From assembly GCF_001428045.1 (NCBI RefSeq), contig NZ_LMSD01000005.1:124001-188000 (forward strand): a stretch of DNA of 64,000 nucleotides. Direction: 5' to 3'. The notes under the pieces are model-generated. The model had not been told where the DNA came from and ran no database searches. It saw only the letters and a list, made by a program, of their open reading frames with translations. The position numbers and the translations under genes are program-made. Origin of the DNA: Paenibacillus sp. Soil750. GTDB taxonomy: Bacteria > Bacillota > Bacilli > Paenibacillales > NBRC-103111. Position 1 is the stretch's first letter. Each line of letters opens with the position of its first letter. Positions 39,489 to 48,621 of this stretch are shown here, piece by piece.

Positions 39489-40739
39489 TTAGTAAGTCAA
39501 ACCTGGGTAAAGCGGGAATTGTGCCGTTAGATCAGACACCATACCACGAGCTTTCTCAAGCGTAGCTTCGTCTTTCGGATTTTTCAAAGTAAGACCGATA
39601 ACCTTTGCAATGGTTTTCATTGCCTCTTCGTCCATACCACGGGAAGTAACAGCCGGAGTACCCAAACGGATACCGCTTGTTACGAACGGGCTAGTTGGGT
39701 CGAAAGGAATTGCGTTTTTGTTCGCTGTAATACCAATTTCATCCAAAACGTGCTCAGCGTCTTTACCGGAGATGTTAAGGTTACGCAAGTCAACCAACAT
39801 CAAGTGATTGTCCGTACCGCCAGAAACAAGGTTGATACCTTCAGCTGTAAGAGCAGTTGCCAAAGCTTGTGCGTTGTTGATAACATTTTGACCGTACACT
39901 TTGAAATCTGGTTGTAGAGCTTCACCGAAGGAAACAGCTTTCGCTGCAATTGTATGCATCAAAGGTCCACCTTGGGAACCAGGGAATACCGCTTTATCAA
40001 TCGCTGCAGCCCAAGCTTTCTTCGTAAGAATCATACCGCCGCGAGGACCACGAAGCGTTTTGTGTGTTGTTGTTGTTACGAAATGTGCGTGTGGTACTGG
40101 ATTCGGGTGCAAACCAGCTGCAACTAGACCAGCGATATGCGCCATATCAACGAAGAACAATGCGCCTACATCGTTAGCAATGGAAGCCAATGCTTCGAAA
40201 TCAATCGTACGCGGGTAAGCACTTGCACCAGCAACTAACATGCGAGGCTTATGTTTGAAAGCTGCTTTACGAACATCGTCGTAGTCGATGCGGAAATCTT
40301 TTTCGCTTACGCCGTAAGCTACGAAGTTGTAAAGGATACCGGAAGCATTTACTGGGCTACCGTGTGTTAAGTGACCACCATGTGCAAGGTTCATACCAAG
40401 AACCGTGTCACCAGGGTTTAGAGCTGCCAAGTAAACAGCCATGTTCGCTTGTGCACCGGAATGCGGTTGAACGTTTGCGTGCTCAGCACCGAAAAGCTCT
40501 TTCGCGCGGTCACGAGCGATATCTTCCACGATGTCTACGTACTCACAGCCACCATAGTATCTTTTGCCTGGGTAGCCTTCTGCGTATTTGTTCGTAAGTA
40601 CAGTACCCATAGCTTCAAGAACGGCTTGGCTCACGATGTTCTCGGAAGCAATTAGCTCGATTTTGTCGCGTTGACGGCCTAGCTCAAGGTTCATCGCTTC
40701 TACGATTTTCGGATCTTGCTTGCTCAAAAAGTTTGTCAT
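39489..40739 (-). CDS. glyA: Serine hydroxymethyltransferase
   Basis: PLP enzyme converting serine and tetrahydrofolate to glycine and methylene-THF, the main source of one-carbon units. The 416 residues show the PLP lysine motif [27 protein letters not shown] and [14 protein letters not shown]. It is the third gene after rpiB and the YwlG-type gene; the gap is 36 bases with AGGAGG. A ZTP riboswitch at the head of the operon matches its folate role. Confidence 0.98.
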   Translation of the reverse strand: MTNFLSKQDPKIVEAMNLELGRQRDKIELIASENIVSQAVLEAMGTVLTNKYAEGYPGKRYYGGCEYVDIVEDIARDRAKELFGAEHANVQPHSGAQANMAVYLAALNPGDTVLGMNLAHGGHLTHGSPVNASGILYNFVAYGVSEKDFRIDYDDVRKAAFKHKPRMLVAGASAYPRTIDFEALASIANDVGALFFVDMAHIAGLVAAGLHPNPVPHAHFVTTTTHKTLRGPRGGMILTKKAWAAAIDKAVFPGSQGGPLMHTIAAKAVSFGEALQPDFKVYGQNVINNAQALATALTAEGINLVSGGTDNHLMLVDLRNLNISGKDAEHVLDEIGITANKNAIPFDPTSPFVTSGIRLGTPAVTSRGMDEEAMKTIAKVIGLTLKNPKDEATLEKARGMVSDLTAQFPLYPGLTY

Positions 40740-40775
40740 ATGGAATTCCTCCTAAAGATGATAGTTAACATGTAA

Positions 40776-41387
40776 TTAGCAATCTGCATCAGGTGCAGCT
40801 TGTTGATAAAGTTGATCCGCCAGATCTGCGGAATATACAGCTCTAGTACCACCGATGAGCTTCGGCCTAGCGAATGCCATCGTGACATAAGCTTGGCCAA
40901 TATGGCGAACCAGCGGCCTTACAGGAACAGCGACTCTGCGCAGATGCATCCCAATAAGCGTTGAGCCAATATCGATGCCTGCATGCGCTTGAATCGTCTC
41001 GACAACAACCGGCTTTACGAAGTGTCTGTACGCATAAGAAGCCATCGAACCCCCTGCCTTCGGCACGGGAATCACAGATACCGTTTCAAGCTGCGGCGCC
41101 AGCGCCAGCAACTCTTCTTCCACAATCAGCGCACGATTCAAATGCTCGCAGCACTGATAGGCTGCATGCAGCCCGAACTCGCCGCAAATACGCGCAACCG
41201 TCTCAAAAATCGGCTTCGCTGCATTAAGCGTACCCGATGTACCAATCCGATGCCCGAGAATTTCACTCGTACTCGTACCGATCACAAGAATGTTACCAGG
41301 GCGAAGCTCGCCCACTGTAACCAGCTCTCGCAGATTCGCTTCCAAAGCTTCCGCTGCTGCTATAGGGTCAAATACGGAATCACTCAT
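40776..41387 (-). CDS. UPF0340 / TIGR01440 family protein (YwlG)
   Basis: A 203-residue soluble protein of unknown function, conserved between rpiB and glyA across Bacillales. Recognisable stretches are GNILVIGTSTSEILGHRIGT and HAAYQCCEHLNRALIVEEE, with VPKAGGSMASYAY further on. It starts 15 bases after rpiB, so it is co-transcribed. Nothing in the sequence reveals catalysis, though conserved Cys-Cys-Glu-His and Gly-rich elements hint at ligand binding. Confidence 0.9.
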   Translation of the reverse strand: MSDSVFDPIAAAEALEANLRELVTVGELRPGNILVIGTSTSEILGHRIGTSGTLNAAKPIFETVARICGEFGLHAAYQCCEHLNRALIVEEELLALAPQLETVSVIPVPKAGGSMASYAYRHFVKPVVVETIQAHAGIDIGSTLIGMHLRRVAVPVRPLVRHIGQAYVTMAFARPKLIGGTRAVYSADLADQLYQQAAPDADC

Positions 41388-41402
41388 TATGCATCCTCAT
41401 TT

Positions 41403-41858
41403 CTAGGGATGTACCGTGAAACGATCTTCGATGCTCTGCACTTTGTTGATGCGATTCTTATGGCGGACACCTTCAGAAAACTCGGTCTCCAACCAGATTT
41501 TAACGATTTCTTCCGCTACGCCAGGTCCAACTACTCGCTCACCCATTGCTAGCACGTTCGTATCATTATGTTCGCGCGTCGCTTTTGCGGAGAAGAGGTC
41601 ATGCACAAGTGCACAGCGAATTCCCGGAACTTTATTGGCAGCAATGGACATCCCTATGCCAGTTCCACAAAGCAGAATCCCTTTATCTGCCTCTCCTGAA
41701 ACGACTTTTTCGCAAACTTGAAGTGCATAATCCGGATAATCGACGGAGTCGCCGCAGCTGCATCCGAAATCGATCACTTGATGACCTAATGATTCAATAA
41801 AAGGAATGATAACATCTTTCAAACGATAGCCTGCATGATCTGCACCTAAAGCAATTTT
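41403..41858 (-). CDS. rpiB: Ribose-5-phosphate isomerase B
   Basis: Interconverts ribose 5-phosphate and ribulose 5-phosphate in the cytoplasm. The 151 residues begin MKIALGADHAGYRLKD and contain the catalytic-cysteine loop GILLCGTGIGMSIAANK and the DTNVLAMGERVVG element. Start 41858 is set by AAGGAG upstream; the longer frame runs back into the riboswitch terminator region. First gene of the glyA operon. Confidence 0.95.
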   Translation of the reverse strand, partial: KIALGADHAGYRLKDVIIPFIESLGHQVIDFGCSCGDSVDYPDYALQVCEKVVSGEADKGILLCGTGIGMSIAANKVPGIRCALVHDLFSAKATREHNDTNVLAMGERVVGPGVAEEIVKIWLETEFSEGVRHKNRINKVQSIEDRFTVHP

Positions 41859-41903
41859 CATGAATAAAACGCTCCTTTTTGACTGTTCGAATTCGACCAT
41901 CCT

Positions 41904-41909
41904 ATTATA
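41904..41909 (-). promoter_or_regulatory. Possible secondary -10 box between riboswitch and rpiB
   Basis: A consensus TATAAT lies downstream of the riboswitch terminator, about 45 bases before rpiB. The -35 region is poor. If active it would bypass the switch and give basal expression. Confidence 0.35.
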
Positions 41910-41930
41910 TCCCAAAGCTCACCAAATACG

Positions 41931-41972
41931 AAAAAAAGAGCGCACACGCTAAAAAACGCGCGTTGCTCTTTT
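41931..41972 (-). terminator. Expression-platform terminator of the ZTP riboswitch
   Basis: AAAAGAGC with CGCGC pairs with GCGTG...GCTCTTTT and is followed by a T-tract on the minus strand. Its 5' arm begins directly at the 3' end of the aptamer (GGGCA), the geometry expected for a ligand-controlled terminator. Confidence 0.85.
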
Positions 41973-42043
41973 GCCCAGGCGACCGGCCGTATAGCTCAAT
42001 GCTCCATTGTGGTTACTCCCACTCGTCGCCAGTTACATTGAGT
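41972..42043 (-). ncRNA. ZTP (ZMP/pfl) riboswitch
   Basis: On the minus strand the leader has P1 CTCAATG...CATTGAG, ACTGGCGAC, GTGGGAGTAACCAC, GGAGCA and the invariant-looking end CGCCTGGGCA. GGCGAC and GTCGCC can form the pseudoknot. These are the hallmarks of the pfl/ZTP aptamer, which binds ZTP/ZMP that accumulates when 10-formyl-THF is short and turns on one-carbon genes. It precedes rpiB-ywlG-glyA and is followed by a terminator, so ligand binding should raise expression. Confidence 0.85.
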
Positions 42044-42059
42044 CTTGCTTGTTATTTGT

Positions 42060-42088
42060 ATTTTATCGCATTCCCAGCGATGTGTAAA
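42060..42088 (-). promoter_or_regulatory. Sigma-A promoter of the riboswitch/rpiB operon
   Basis: TTTACA (42083-42088) and TAAAAT (42060-42065) are exactly 17 bases apart on the minus strand, about 15 bases upstream of the riboswitch aptamer. Confidence 0.8.
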
Positions 42089-42155
42089 GCTCTATTGGCC
42101 TATCCCACTGAGGGCCTTTATGGAAAAAGCAAACGTCCGAGTTAACCTCGGAAGG

Positions 42156-42728
42156 CTAGCGTATTTTTTTTACCAATTTATCTAGGCTCCGACTAATTTC
42201 CTCGGCTGTATACCGATAATCAGCTAGTGACCCACCATAAGGATCTGAAATATCATAGTCTGGAATTGTGTTTTCCAGCGCATACATACGGCTTCTTTCT
42301 TCCACAGATACCGTCTGAGATAGCGATTGTTTAAGCTGAAGCTCTGTCGCAAGCTGCTCTCGCTCCTCAATCGCCTTGAGAATACGATCATCGTCCTCTA
42401 CATACTCTTTGAGTGTATACGTCTTCTCGACCGCATAAGGAAAGCGCCCAATCACGGTACGTTTATGCCCCGTCGTCATCGTCAAGACCAGATCAGCCCA
42501 ATCGACATCTGCAGCGCTAATCGCTAGTGAACTAATCGATTCCTTGAAACCCGCTTCATGAAGTAGTGACTGGCTGTTTCTCGATATCGGACCACCCGTC
42601 ATTGCAGATACACCTGCCGAACGGACCTCCGCCGCAAGCCCCTCTTGATGCACCCTCATACGCAGCAAACCTTCAGCTAACGGACTGCGGCACGTATTTC
42701 CTGTACAGACAAATAGAATTCGCAACAT
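42156..42728 (-). CDS. ywlE: Low-molecular-weight protein arginine phosphatase (YwlE-like) with an insert
   Basis: Phosphatase of the LMW-PTP fold, 190 residues. The P-loop VCTGNTCRSP carries the catalytic Cys and the Thr that in B. subtilis YwlE selects phospho-arginine, so it should oppose the McsB arginine kinase. The general-acid loop is DPYGGS. B. subtilis YwlE is about 150 residues; the difference is mainly a charged insert of roughly 40 residues between TLKEYV and DPYGGS. Start 42728 follows GGGAGG. Confidence 0.9.
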   Translation of the reverse strand: MLRILFVCTGNTCRSPLAEGLLRMRVHQEGLAAEVRSAGVSAMTGGPISRNSQSLLHEAGFKESISSLAISAADVDWADLVLTMTTGHKRTVIGRFPYAVEKTYTLKEYVEDDDRILKAIEEREQLATELQLKQSLSQTVSVEERSRMYALENTIPDYDISDPYGGSLADYRYTAEEISRSLDKLVKKIR

Positions 42729-42783
42729 GAAATCCTCCCTAGAATAAACGGCTATACCACCGTTCGTACTTACACGTATTGTA

Positions 42784-43344
42784 TCATAGTAAAAACTTGA
42801 TCCCAAACCCTAATAGGATAAGTCCACCGAATGCCTCACCATATTCCCCAACCCAACCGCTAACTCGTCTTCCTAGCAGCAAGCCCGCTATTGAGAGTAG
42901 GCCACCAAATAGACCGAAGATCAGTACGGTAAGCACAATGTCCGTGGCAAACATCCCCAGAGAAACACCCACTGAGAAGGAATCTATACTAACACTAAGG
43001 GCAAATATAATAAGCCCCCATAACGTTCGATGATCGAAGGCCGAAGCCTCTTCCCCGCGTATCGAGCTATATACCATATGTGCGCCAAGCAAAATAAGTA
43101 AACATCCCCCAGCCGCCGTAGCTACGTTTCCCAGAAGGAGGGAGACATACTGCCCCATAAACATCCCCATCAATGGCATGAGCACGTGAAAGAGACCGAT
43201 AATTAAGCTGATTTTCAAAATATCCAACAGACGAATGCCCTTCATCCCTATGCCAATTCCTAACGAAAAAGCATCTAGGCCCAAAGCAATCGCCATTATT
43301 CCAATTGTCATGAGTTGCCCAACTTGTACCCCAGATGCGAGCAT
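42784..43344 (-). CDS. mntP: Manganese efflux pump MntP
   Basis: Six-helix membrane exporter of Mn2+, 186 residues. The two inverted halves carry the metal-binding motifs GLDAFSLGIGIGM and SIDSFSVGVSLGM. Orthologue by position of ywlD. ATG 43344 is preferred to GTG 43365 because GGGGGAT lies 6-7 bases before it. No yybP-ykoY manganese riboswitch is visible in the 65-bp gap upstream. Confidence 0.92.
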   Translation of the reverse strand: MLASGVQVGQLMTIGIMAIALGLDAFSLGIGIGMKGIRLLDILKISLIIGLFHVLMPLMGMFMGQYVSLLLGNVATAAGGCLLILLGAHMVYSSIRGEEASAFDHRTLWGLIIFALSVSIDSFSVGVSLGMFATDIVLTVLIFGLFGGLLSIAGLLLGRRVSGWVGEYGEAFGGLILLGFGIKFLL

Positions 43345-43409
43345 AGCACGATCCCCCTTGTCCACGATTCTTTCTCAAGATATGCGGACAAACTGGGAAT
43401 CATGCTAAT

Positions 43410-44489
43410 TTAGAGGAGAACCCGCTCGTGACCTGCTGCTTTGAGCAGTCGATTCATAATGGCACTGCCAATCCCTGCATCTGGAACACCTTCTGCAACA
43501 ATATAGCTAATGCCTTTGTGATCAAAAGTCCGCAGAGCGGCATAAAGATCTCGAGCTATTGTTTCTGGCTGTGACAAGGAGCCGCATGCGACAACGAGAT
43601 CCGCTCGGTATCCGCCTACTCTTTCTTCAAAAGTGAGAATACCCGTTGACTCTCCCCGTGACTTTGCGGCATCGATATCGCGTTGAATCCATGCGGAGAC
43701 TTCCAGCTCGTCGTCCCCTTGAACGATATGCATATAGCCTTTGGGCGCATAGTGCGTGTACTTCATACCTGGCGCACGAGGCGTATCCGCAGCTTTAACC
43801 TCTGTCGGTTCAGCTACATGAATACGCATATCTGGCAAAACCGCCTGCAGCTGCTCCGCAGTCACACCACCTGGCCGCAACACGTATAACTCGCCGTCTA
43901 CAAGTTGAATAACCGTAGATTCTACACCGACACCCGTTGCACCACCGTCTACAATCCCGCCAATCTTGCCATCCAAATCATCACGCACATGCGATGCCAA
44001 GGTTGGACTCGGTCTACCCGAGCTATTCGCGCTCGGCGCTGCGATCGGAAGCCCCGCTTCCCGCAGCAACTGTAGGGCTACCGGATGGTCTGGGATACGA
44101 ATACCAACCGTTTGCAGTCCAGCCGTAACGAACGGCGAAAGGCTACCTGCACGTACAGGTAGCACAATGGTTAATGGTCCAGGCCAGAAAGCCCTCATTA
44201 GCGCCCGATGATAAGCTGTGAGACTATCTGACTGAACAAGGCCTGAGAGCTGCGTCGCATCAGCGATATGTACGATTAGAGGATTGTCGGAGGGCCTCCC
44301 TTTTGCGGCAAAAATCTGCAGAACCGCTTCGGTATTCGTCGCATCGGCACCAAGTCCGTAAACCGTTTCAGTCGGAAAAGCGACTGTATCCCCTTGTCGC
44401 AAGAGACTTGCTGCCTCTGCTATATCCTGGGCTGACTCACTCTGCTCGCCTTGATCCACGTTCCAATAGGTTGTCACAATCACTCTCAT
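43410..44489 (-). CDS. ywlC: L-threonylcarbamoyladenylate synthase (Sua5/YwlC type)
   Basis: Makes threonylcarbamoyl-AMP for the universal t6A37 tRNA modification. The 359 residues comprise an N-terminal YrdC domain (VAFPTETVYGLGADA, AKGRPSDNPLIVHI, APSANSSGRPSPT) and a C-terminal Sua5 domain of about 130 residues, so it is the long form. Located between mntP and spoIIR as in B. subtilis. Confidence 0.95.
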   Translation of the reverse strand: MRVIVTTYWNVDQGEQSESAQDIAEAASLLRQGDTVAFPTETVYGLGADATNTEAVLQIFAAKGRPSDNPLIVHIADATQLSGLVQSDSLTAYHRALMRAFWPGPLTIVLPVRAGSLSPFVTAGLQTVGIRIPDHPVALQLLREAGLPIAAPSANSSGRPSPTLASHVRDDLDGKIGGIVDGGATGVGVESTVIQLVDGELYVLRPGGVTAEQLQAVLPDMRIHVAEPTEVKAADTPRAPGMKYTHYAPKGYMHIVQGDDELEVSAWIQRDIDAAKSRGESTGILTFEERVGGYRADLVVACGSLSQPETIARDLYAALRTFDHKGISYIVAEGVPDAGIGSAIMNRLLKAAGHERVLL

Positions 44490-44516
44490 CCTTACTTGTA
44501 TGAAATAAAATGTACA

Positions 44517-45284
44517 TTAACTAAACCAGGAAAAGATCGCCTTAAACATTTCCCAGATAAAGAACTTCACTTTCGGTTGAGCTGGCTCTTCGGTCGTGGA
44601 AGTTGAAACTGAAGCTGCTACTACCTCAACTTTAGCGTCCTTCTTAGCAACTTTCTCTGTAGAAGCAGCTTTGTCCTTGCTAGTTTTAGCCTTATCTTCT
44701 TTAACTGGTTGCTTTTCCTTGCCGTTCTCATCCGTTGTTTTGGCCACTACAACTGCTGCCGAAGCAACCGCCTCACCCGATACGGAGTCTACAAAGCATA
44801 ACGGTGGAAATAAGACGCACCACCAATTTTGTCCTTCTCCAGAACCAATCACAACACGTAAAGCTTCATAATCCCCAGCTGGGTAGACATCATTACCGTA
44901 CATTTTGGTTGGAAAAGGGACAACACCTAGCTCCACTGTATGCGGGTAGTTGTAGCCGCGGGAGGCAATCATCTCGCCAACGAGTTGATCGAATTCAGGC
45001 AAATGCGCATTCACAACCGCTCTAGCCTCGTCCAAGGAATGTGGTCCAACAACCCAATCCGCCATACGGGCAATAATCGCATCGCGAATCTCGCGTTTCA
45101 AGGCTTGGTCCTGCGCAGAATCCGAGTTTGCTAGAATACGCAAACGAATCGATTCTTCTGGTATCGTAGGCGAAATAACCGCCGCATTCGTACGATTGGA
45201 TTCCCAACACATAATCATAAGTATAAGTGCAAAAACAATGAATGATAAGCTCTTAACTGAGTGGCGCTCCGTTCTCTTAACCAT
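44517..45284 (-). CDS. spoIIR: Stage II sporulation protein SpoIIR
   Basis: Forespore-secreted signal that triggers SpoIIGA to process pro-sigma-E in the mother cell. The 255 residues start with a signal/anchor (about 10-34), followed by IRLRILANSDSAQDQALKREIRDAI and QNWWCVLFPPLCFVDSVSGEA, the family core. A Lys/Ala/Glu-rich linker of about 55 residues then precedes a short hydrophobic tail, KFFIWEMFKAIFSWF. The linker is longer than I recall for B. subtilis. A sigma-F-like promoter lies upstream. Confidence 0.93.
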   Translation of the reverse strand: MVKRTERHSVKSLSFIVFALILMIMCWESNRTNAAVISPTIPEESIRLRILANSDSAQDQALKREIRDAIIARMADWVVGPHSLDEARAVVNAHLPEFDQLVGEMIASRGYNYPHTVELGVVPFPTKMYGNDVYPAGDYEALRVVIGSGEGQNWWCVLFPPLCFVDSVSGEAVASAAVVVAKTTDENGKEKQPVKEDKAKTSKDKAASTEKVAKKDAKVEVVAASVSTSTTEEPAQPKVKFFIWEMFKAIFSWFS

Positions 45285-45316
45285 GGAGAGTAGCCCCTTT
45301 CCCGTCTTCTACTAGC

Positions 45317-45346
45317 CAGTATGGACAATAGTGGGTGGGGCTAAAC
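45317..45346 (-). promoter_or_regulatory. Putative sigma-F promoter of spoIIR
   Basis: GTTTA (45342-45346), 15 bases, GTCCATACTG (45317-45326) on the minus strand, about 33 bases before spoIIR. It matches GYWTA / GGNRANAMTR at most positions, with mismatches in the second and fourth bases of the -10. Confidence 0.5.
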
Positions 45347-45434
45347 CTATGAATCTATTATTTTTTGCAAAATGATAGAGTTGGTCCTCCGAATAGAGAG
45401 AGAGGATGTGAGGTAGTCGATCTCGGAGGATCGG

Positions 45435-46325
45435 CTACTCGGGGGAACGGATCGCGATCACGTGGCGATCAATCCCCTGGAGATCCTGCACGAAGCGGAT
45501 CTCCGTCCAATCCGCGGCGGCGCGCAGCAACGCCGCAACTGCCTCCGCCTGCCCGATGCCCACCTCGAACCCGACCACGGTCGGGATTCGCGGCAGCCGG
45601 TGCAGCTGCGAGATCATCCGGCGGTACAGATCGAGTCCCTCGACACCGCCGAACAGAGCTGTGTGCGGCTCGAATAGCCGCACCTCGGGCATTAGCGCCG
45701 GCAGGTCGCCGTCAGGAATATAGGGTGGGTTCGACACCACCATATCCGGCGCGAGCCCGCGCTCAATATAAGGCTCGAGGAGGTCGCCCTCGAGCCAGGT
45801 TATCCGCGCAGCCACCTCGTGGCGCTGCGCATTCTTGCGGGCCATCTCCAGCGCTGCCGCGGAGATGTCACTGGCTGCCACGCGCCAGGTAGGGCGCGCG
45901 TGTGCAATCGTCACCGGGATGATGCCACTCCCGGTGCCCACATCCGCAAGCAGCGGAGCGCCTTGCGGGAACAGACGCGAGCCCTCGTGGAGCATCGCCT
46001 CCACGAGCAGCTCGGTCTCCGGCCGCGGGATCAGCACGGCAGGCCCGACTTCGAACGGAAGGCCGAAGAAATCCTGCTCACCGGTGATGTACTGCACCGG
46101 TTCACCCGCGGCCTTCCTTGCAACTAGCTGGTCCCACGTGGCGACCATCTCCTCTGGCATCTGTTCCTGCCACCAGCGGAACAACAGTTCAGTCCGCGTA
46201 CAGCCACCTAAGAGGTGCTGCAACAATAACTCCGTACAAGACGAAGCCTCTGCGACGCCTTGCTCCGCTAAAAAAGAAGAAGCCTTCACAAAGGCTTCTC
46301 TCACACTCATGTTGGCAGTCGTCAT
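45435..46325 (-). CDS. prmC: Peptide chain release factor N5-glutamine methyltransferase PrmC
   Basis: SAM-dependent methylase that modifies the GGQ glutamine of release factors. In 296 residues it has the N-terminal substrate-recognition helices, the SAM motif LLADVGTGSGIIPVTIA and the catalytic VVSNPPYIP. It starts overlapping the prfA stop (TAATG), linking enzyme and substrate. The DNA is noticeably GC-richer than neighbouring genes. Confidence 0.97.
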   Translation of the reverse strand: MTTANMSVREAFVKASSFLAEQGVAEASSCTELLLQHLLGGCTRTELLFRWWQEQMPEEMVATWDQLVARKAAGEPVQYITGEQDFFGLPFEVGPAVLIPRPETELLVEAMLHEGSRLFPQGAPLLADVGTGSGIIPVTIAHARPTWRVAASDISAAALEMARKNAQRHEVAARITWLEGDLLEPYIERGLAPDMVVSNPPYIPDGDLPALMPEVRLFEPHTALFGGVEGLDLYRRMISQLHRLPRIPTVVGFEVGIGQAEAVAALLRAAADWTEIRFVQDLQGIDRHVIAIRSPE

Positions 46326-47389
46326 TACATTGCCTCTAAGGCATCGGATTGTGCAGCAATCGTTAACGCTGACACAATTTCCGCCATATCGCCGTTCAGC
46401 ACCGTCTCCAAACGGTGAAGGGTCAAGCCGATACGGTGATCGGTAATCCGGCTTTGCGGGAAGTTGTACGTACGAATACGCTCTGAACGGTCGCCCGTTC
46501 CGACTTTGCTTTTACGCTCGCCGGCATATTTCGCTTCTTCTTCTTCACGCAATTTATCTGAAATTCGCGTACGAAGTACGCGAAGCGCTGACTCTTTATT
46601 GGAGTTCTGCGATTTACCATCCTGACACGTTGCGACGATACCCGTTGGTACGTGGGTTACACGCACAGCGGATTTCGTTGTATTAACGGACTGACCGCCT
46701 GCTCCACTGGAACAGAATGTGTCTACGCGAATATCCGCATCGTGGATGACGATTTCCACATCTTCTGCCTCCGGCATAACAACAACCGTCGACGTGGAGG
46801 TGTGGATCCGTCCACCGGATTCCGTTACTGGAATACGTTGAACACGGTGCGCACCGCTCTCGAACTTGAGCTTGCTATAGGCACCTTTACCCGTAATCAT
46901 GAAAATTATTTCTTTAAATCCGCCCAAATCATTCACGGATGCATCCAAAATTTCCGTTCTCCAACCTTGCGCATCCGCATAACGCGTATACATCCGGTAG
47001 AGGTCGCCTGCGAACAGCGCAGCTTCATCGCCACCTGCCGCGCCGCGAATTTCCACGATGACGTTCTTGTCATCATTAGGGTCTTTCGGCATCATCAAAA
47101 TGCGGAGATGTTCTTCGAGTTTAGCAGATTGCTCGCTAAGCTCTTCGATCTCCATTTTGACCATTTCGCGCATCTCATCATCCAGCTTCTCATTCTGCAT
47201 CACTTTCGCATCAGCTAGCTGTTCGCTCACACTCTTATATTCATTATAAGCATCGTAAGCTTCCTGAAGATCAGATTGCTCTTTGGAATACTCTCTTAGT
47301 TTCTTCGTATCACTCGTTACATCCGGGTCACACAATAACTCGCTTAGTTTGTCATAGCGGTCCACAATGGACTGAAGTCGATCCAACAT
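46325..47389 (-). CDS. prfA: Peptide chain release factor 1
   Basis: Terminates translation at UAA and UAG. The 354 residues contain the GGQ motif in [18 protein letters not shown] and the codon-recognition region [16 protein letters not shown]. The PAT-type stop-recognition tripeptide is not obvious to me in this version, but length and overall layout fit RF1. It is followed by prmC and preceded by ychF. Confidence 0.96.
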   Translation of the reverse strand: MLDRLQSIVDRYDKLSELLCDPDVTSDTKKLREYSKEQSDLQEAYDAYNEYKSVSEQLADAKVMQNEKLDDEMREMVKMEIEELSEQSAKLEEHLRILMMPKDPNDDKNVIVEIRGAAGGDEAALFAGDLYRMYTRYADAQGWRTEILDASVNDLGGFKEIIFMITGKGAYSKLKFESGAHRVQRIPVTESGGRIHTSTSTVVVMPEAEDVEIVIHDADIRVDTFCSSGAGGQSVNTTKSAVRVTHVPTGIVATCQDGKSQNSNKESALRVLRTRISDKLREEEEAKYAGERKSKVGTGDRSERIRTYNFPQSRITDHRIGLTLHRLETVLNGDMAEIVSALTIAAQSDALEAM

Positions 47390-47422
47390 AGGGGATCACT
47401 CCTTTCTTGTTTTTGTAGTTAA

Positions 47423-48523
47423 TTAAACGTTGAAACGGAAATGCATAACGTCGCCGTCATTCACTACGTACTCTTTACCTTCAAGGCGAACTTGGCCTTT
47501 TTCTTTCGCACCAGCCATGGAGCCAGCAGCAGCCAAATCGTTGTACGAAACAACCTCTGCACGAATAAATCCACGTTCGAAATCCGTATGAATCACGCCA
47601 GCTGCTTGAGGAGCTTTCGTTCCTTTACGAATCGTCCATGCTCTAACTTCTTGAACTCCAGCTGTGAAATACGTGTACAAGCCGAGTTTGCGATAAGCAG
47701 CTTTAATCAATCTATTCAAGCCGGACTCTTGAAGTCCCAACTCTTCCAGGAACATCGCTTTTTCTTCGTCTTCCAGCTCAGCAATTTCGGATTCAACCTT
47801 CGCGCTAATGGAAACAACTTCGTTGTTTTCTTTCTCTGCGAATTCCTTCACAATTTTAACGTATGCATTATCGTCCGCCGTTGCAACTTCATCTTCACTC
47901 ACGTTTGCCGCGTAGAGCACTGGCTTCATCGTTAGCAAATGTAGATCGCGAACCAGAAGGCGCTCATCTTCTGTTAAATCCAAGCTGCGTGCTGGCATAT
48001 CATTATATAAGGCTTCTTTGATACGTTCCAAACACTCAACTTCAGCAACTACTTTCTTGTCGCCGCCTTTGAGGTTTTTGCGTGAACGCTCGATCTTTTT
48101 ATCAACCGACTCAATGTCTGCCAGAATCAATTCAAGATTAATCGTCTCGATGTCGCCAATCGGATCAACTTTCCCTGAAACGTGAGTAATATTATCATCC
48201 TCAAAACAACGGACAACATGCACAATCGCATCAACTTCGCGGATGTGTGCTAGAAATTTATTTCCAAGGCCTTCGCCTTTGCTCGCACCCTTAACTAAAC
48301 CCGCAATGTCAACGAATTCGAAGGCTGTCGGCACGATGCTCTTAGGCACAACGATTTCCACCAGCTTCTGCAATCTCTCGTCTGGTACTTCTACTACCCC
48401 AACATTCGGATCGATCGTACAGAACGGATAATTCGCAGATTCTGCCCCCGCCTGTGTAATTGCATTAAACAATGTCGATTTTCCTACGTTCGGTAGACCG
48501 ACGATACCTGCTTTCAAAGCCAT
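47423..48523 (-). CDS. ychF: Redox-regulated ATPase YchF (Obg-like)
   Basis: Ribosome-associated P-loop NTPase of 366 residues that prefers ATP. It shows [35 protein letters not shown] and the NVSEDE nucleotide-specificity stretch, then a coiled coil and a C-terminal TGS domain ending in [19 protein letters not shown] box lies about 35 bases upstream. Synteny with prfA here differs from B. subtilis. Confidence 0.96.
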   Translation of the reverse strand: MALKAGIVGLPNVGKSTLFNAITQAGAESANYPFCTIDPNVGVVEVPDERLQKLVEIVVPKSIVPTAFEFVDIAGLVKGASKGEGLGNKFLAHIREVDAIVHVVRCFEDDNITHVSGKVDPIGDIETINLELILADIESVDKKIERSRKNLKGGDKKVVAEVECLERIKEALYNDMPARSLDLTEDERLLVRDLHLLTMKPVLYAANVSEDEVATADDNAYVKIVKEFAEKENNEVVSISAKVESEIAELEDEEKAMFLEELGLQESGLNRLIKAAYRKLGLYTYFTAGVQEVRAWTIRKGTKAPQAAGVIHTDFERGFIRAEVVSYNDLAAAGSMAGAKEKGQVRLEGKEYVVNDGDVMHFRFNV

Positions 48524-48584
48524 TGTCGTTACAACTCCTTAATTTTCGAAAATCATCCTTCTTATTATATAGTACTTAGCGGGC

Positions 48585-48621
48585 AAAAAAAAGCCTGCAA
48601 GCTATTGATTGGCTGCAGACT
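48585..48621 (-). terminator. Terminator overlapping the 3' end of the PilZ gene
   Basis: AGTCTGCA and TGCAGGCT form an 8-bp stem around a 14-base loop, followed by TTTTTTTT on the minus strand. The 5' arm lies inside the coding sequence. Confidence 0.88.

Noticed and set aside
43345..43409. Manganese (yybP-ykoY) riboswitch before mntP
   Set aside because: The gap is too short and lacks the conserved loop sequences.
45365..45892. Plus-strand Arg/Pro/Ala-rich 175-codon frame
   Set aside because: Antisense to prmC in a GC-rich stretch with no domain or start site.
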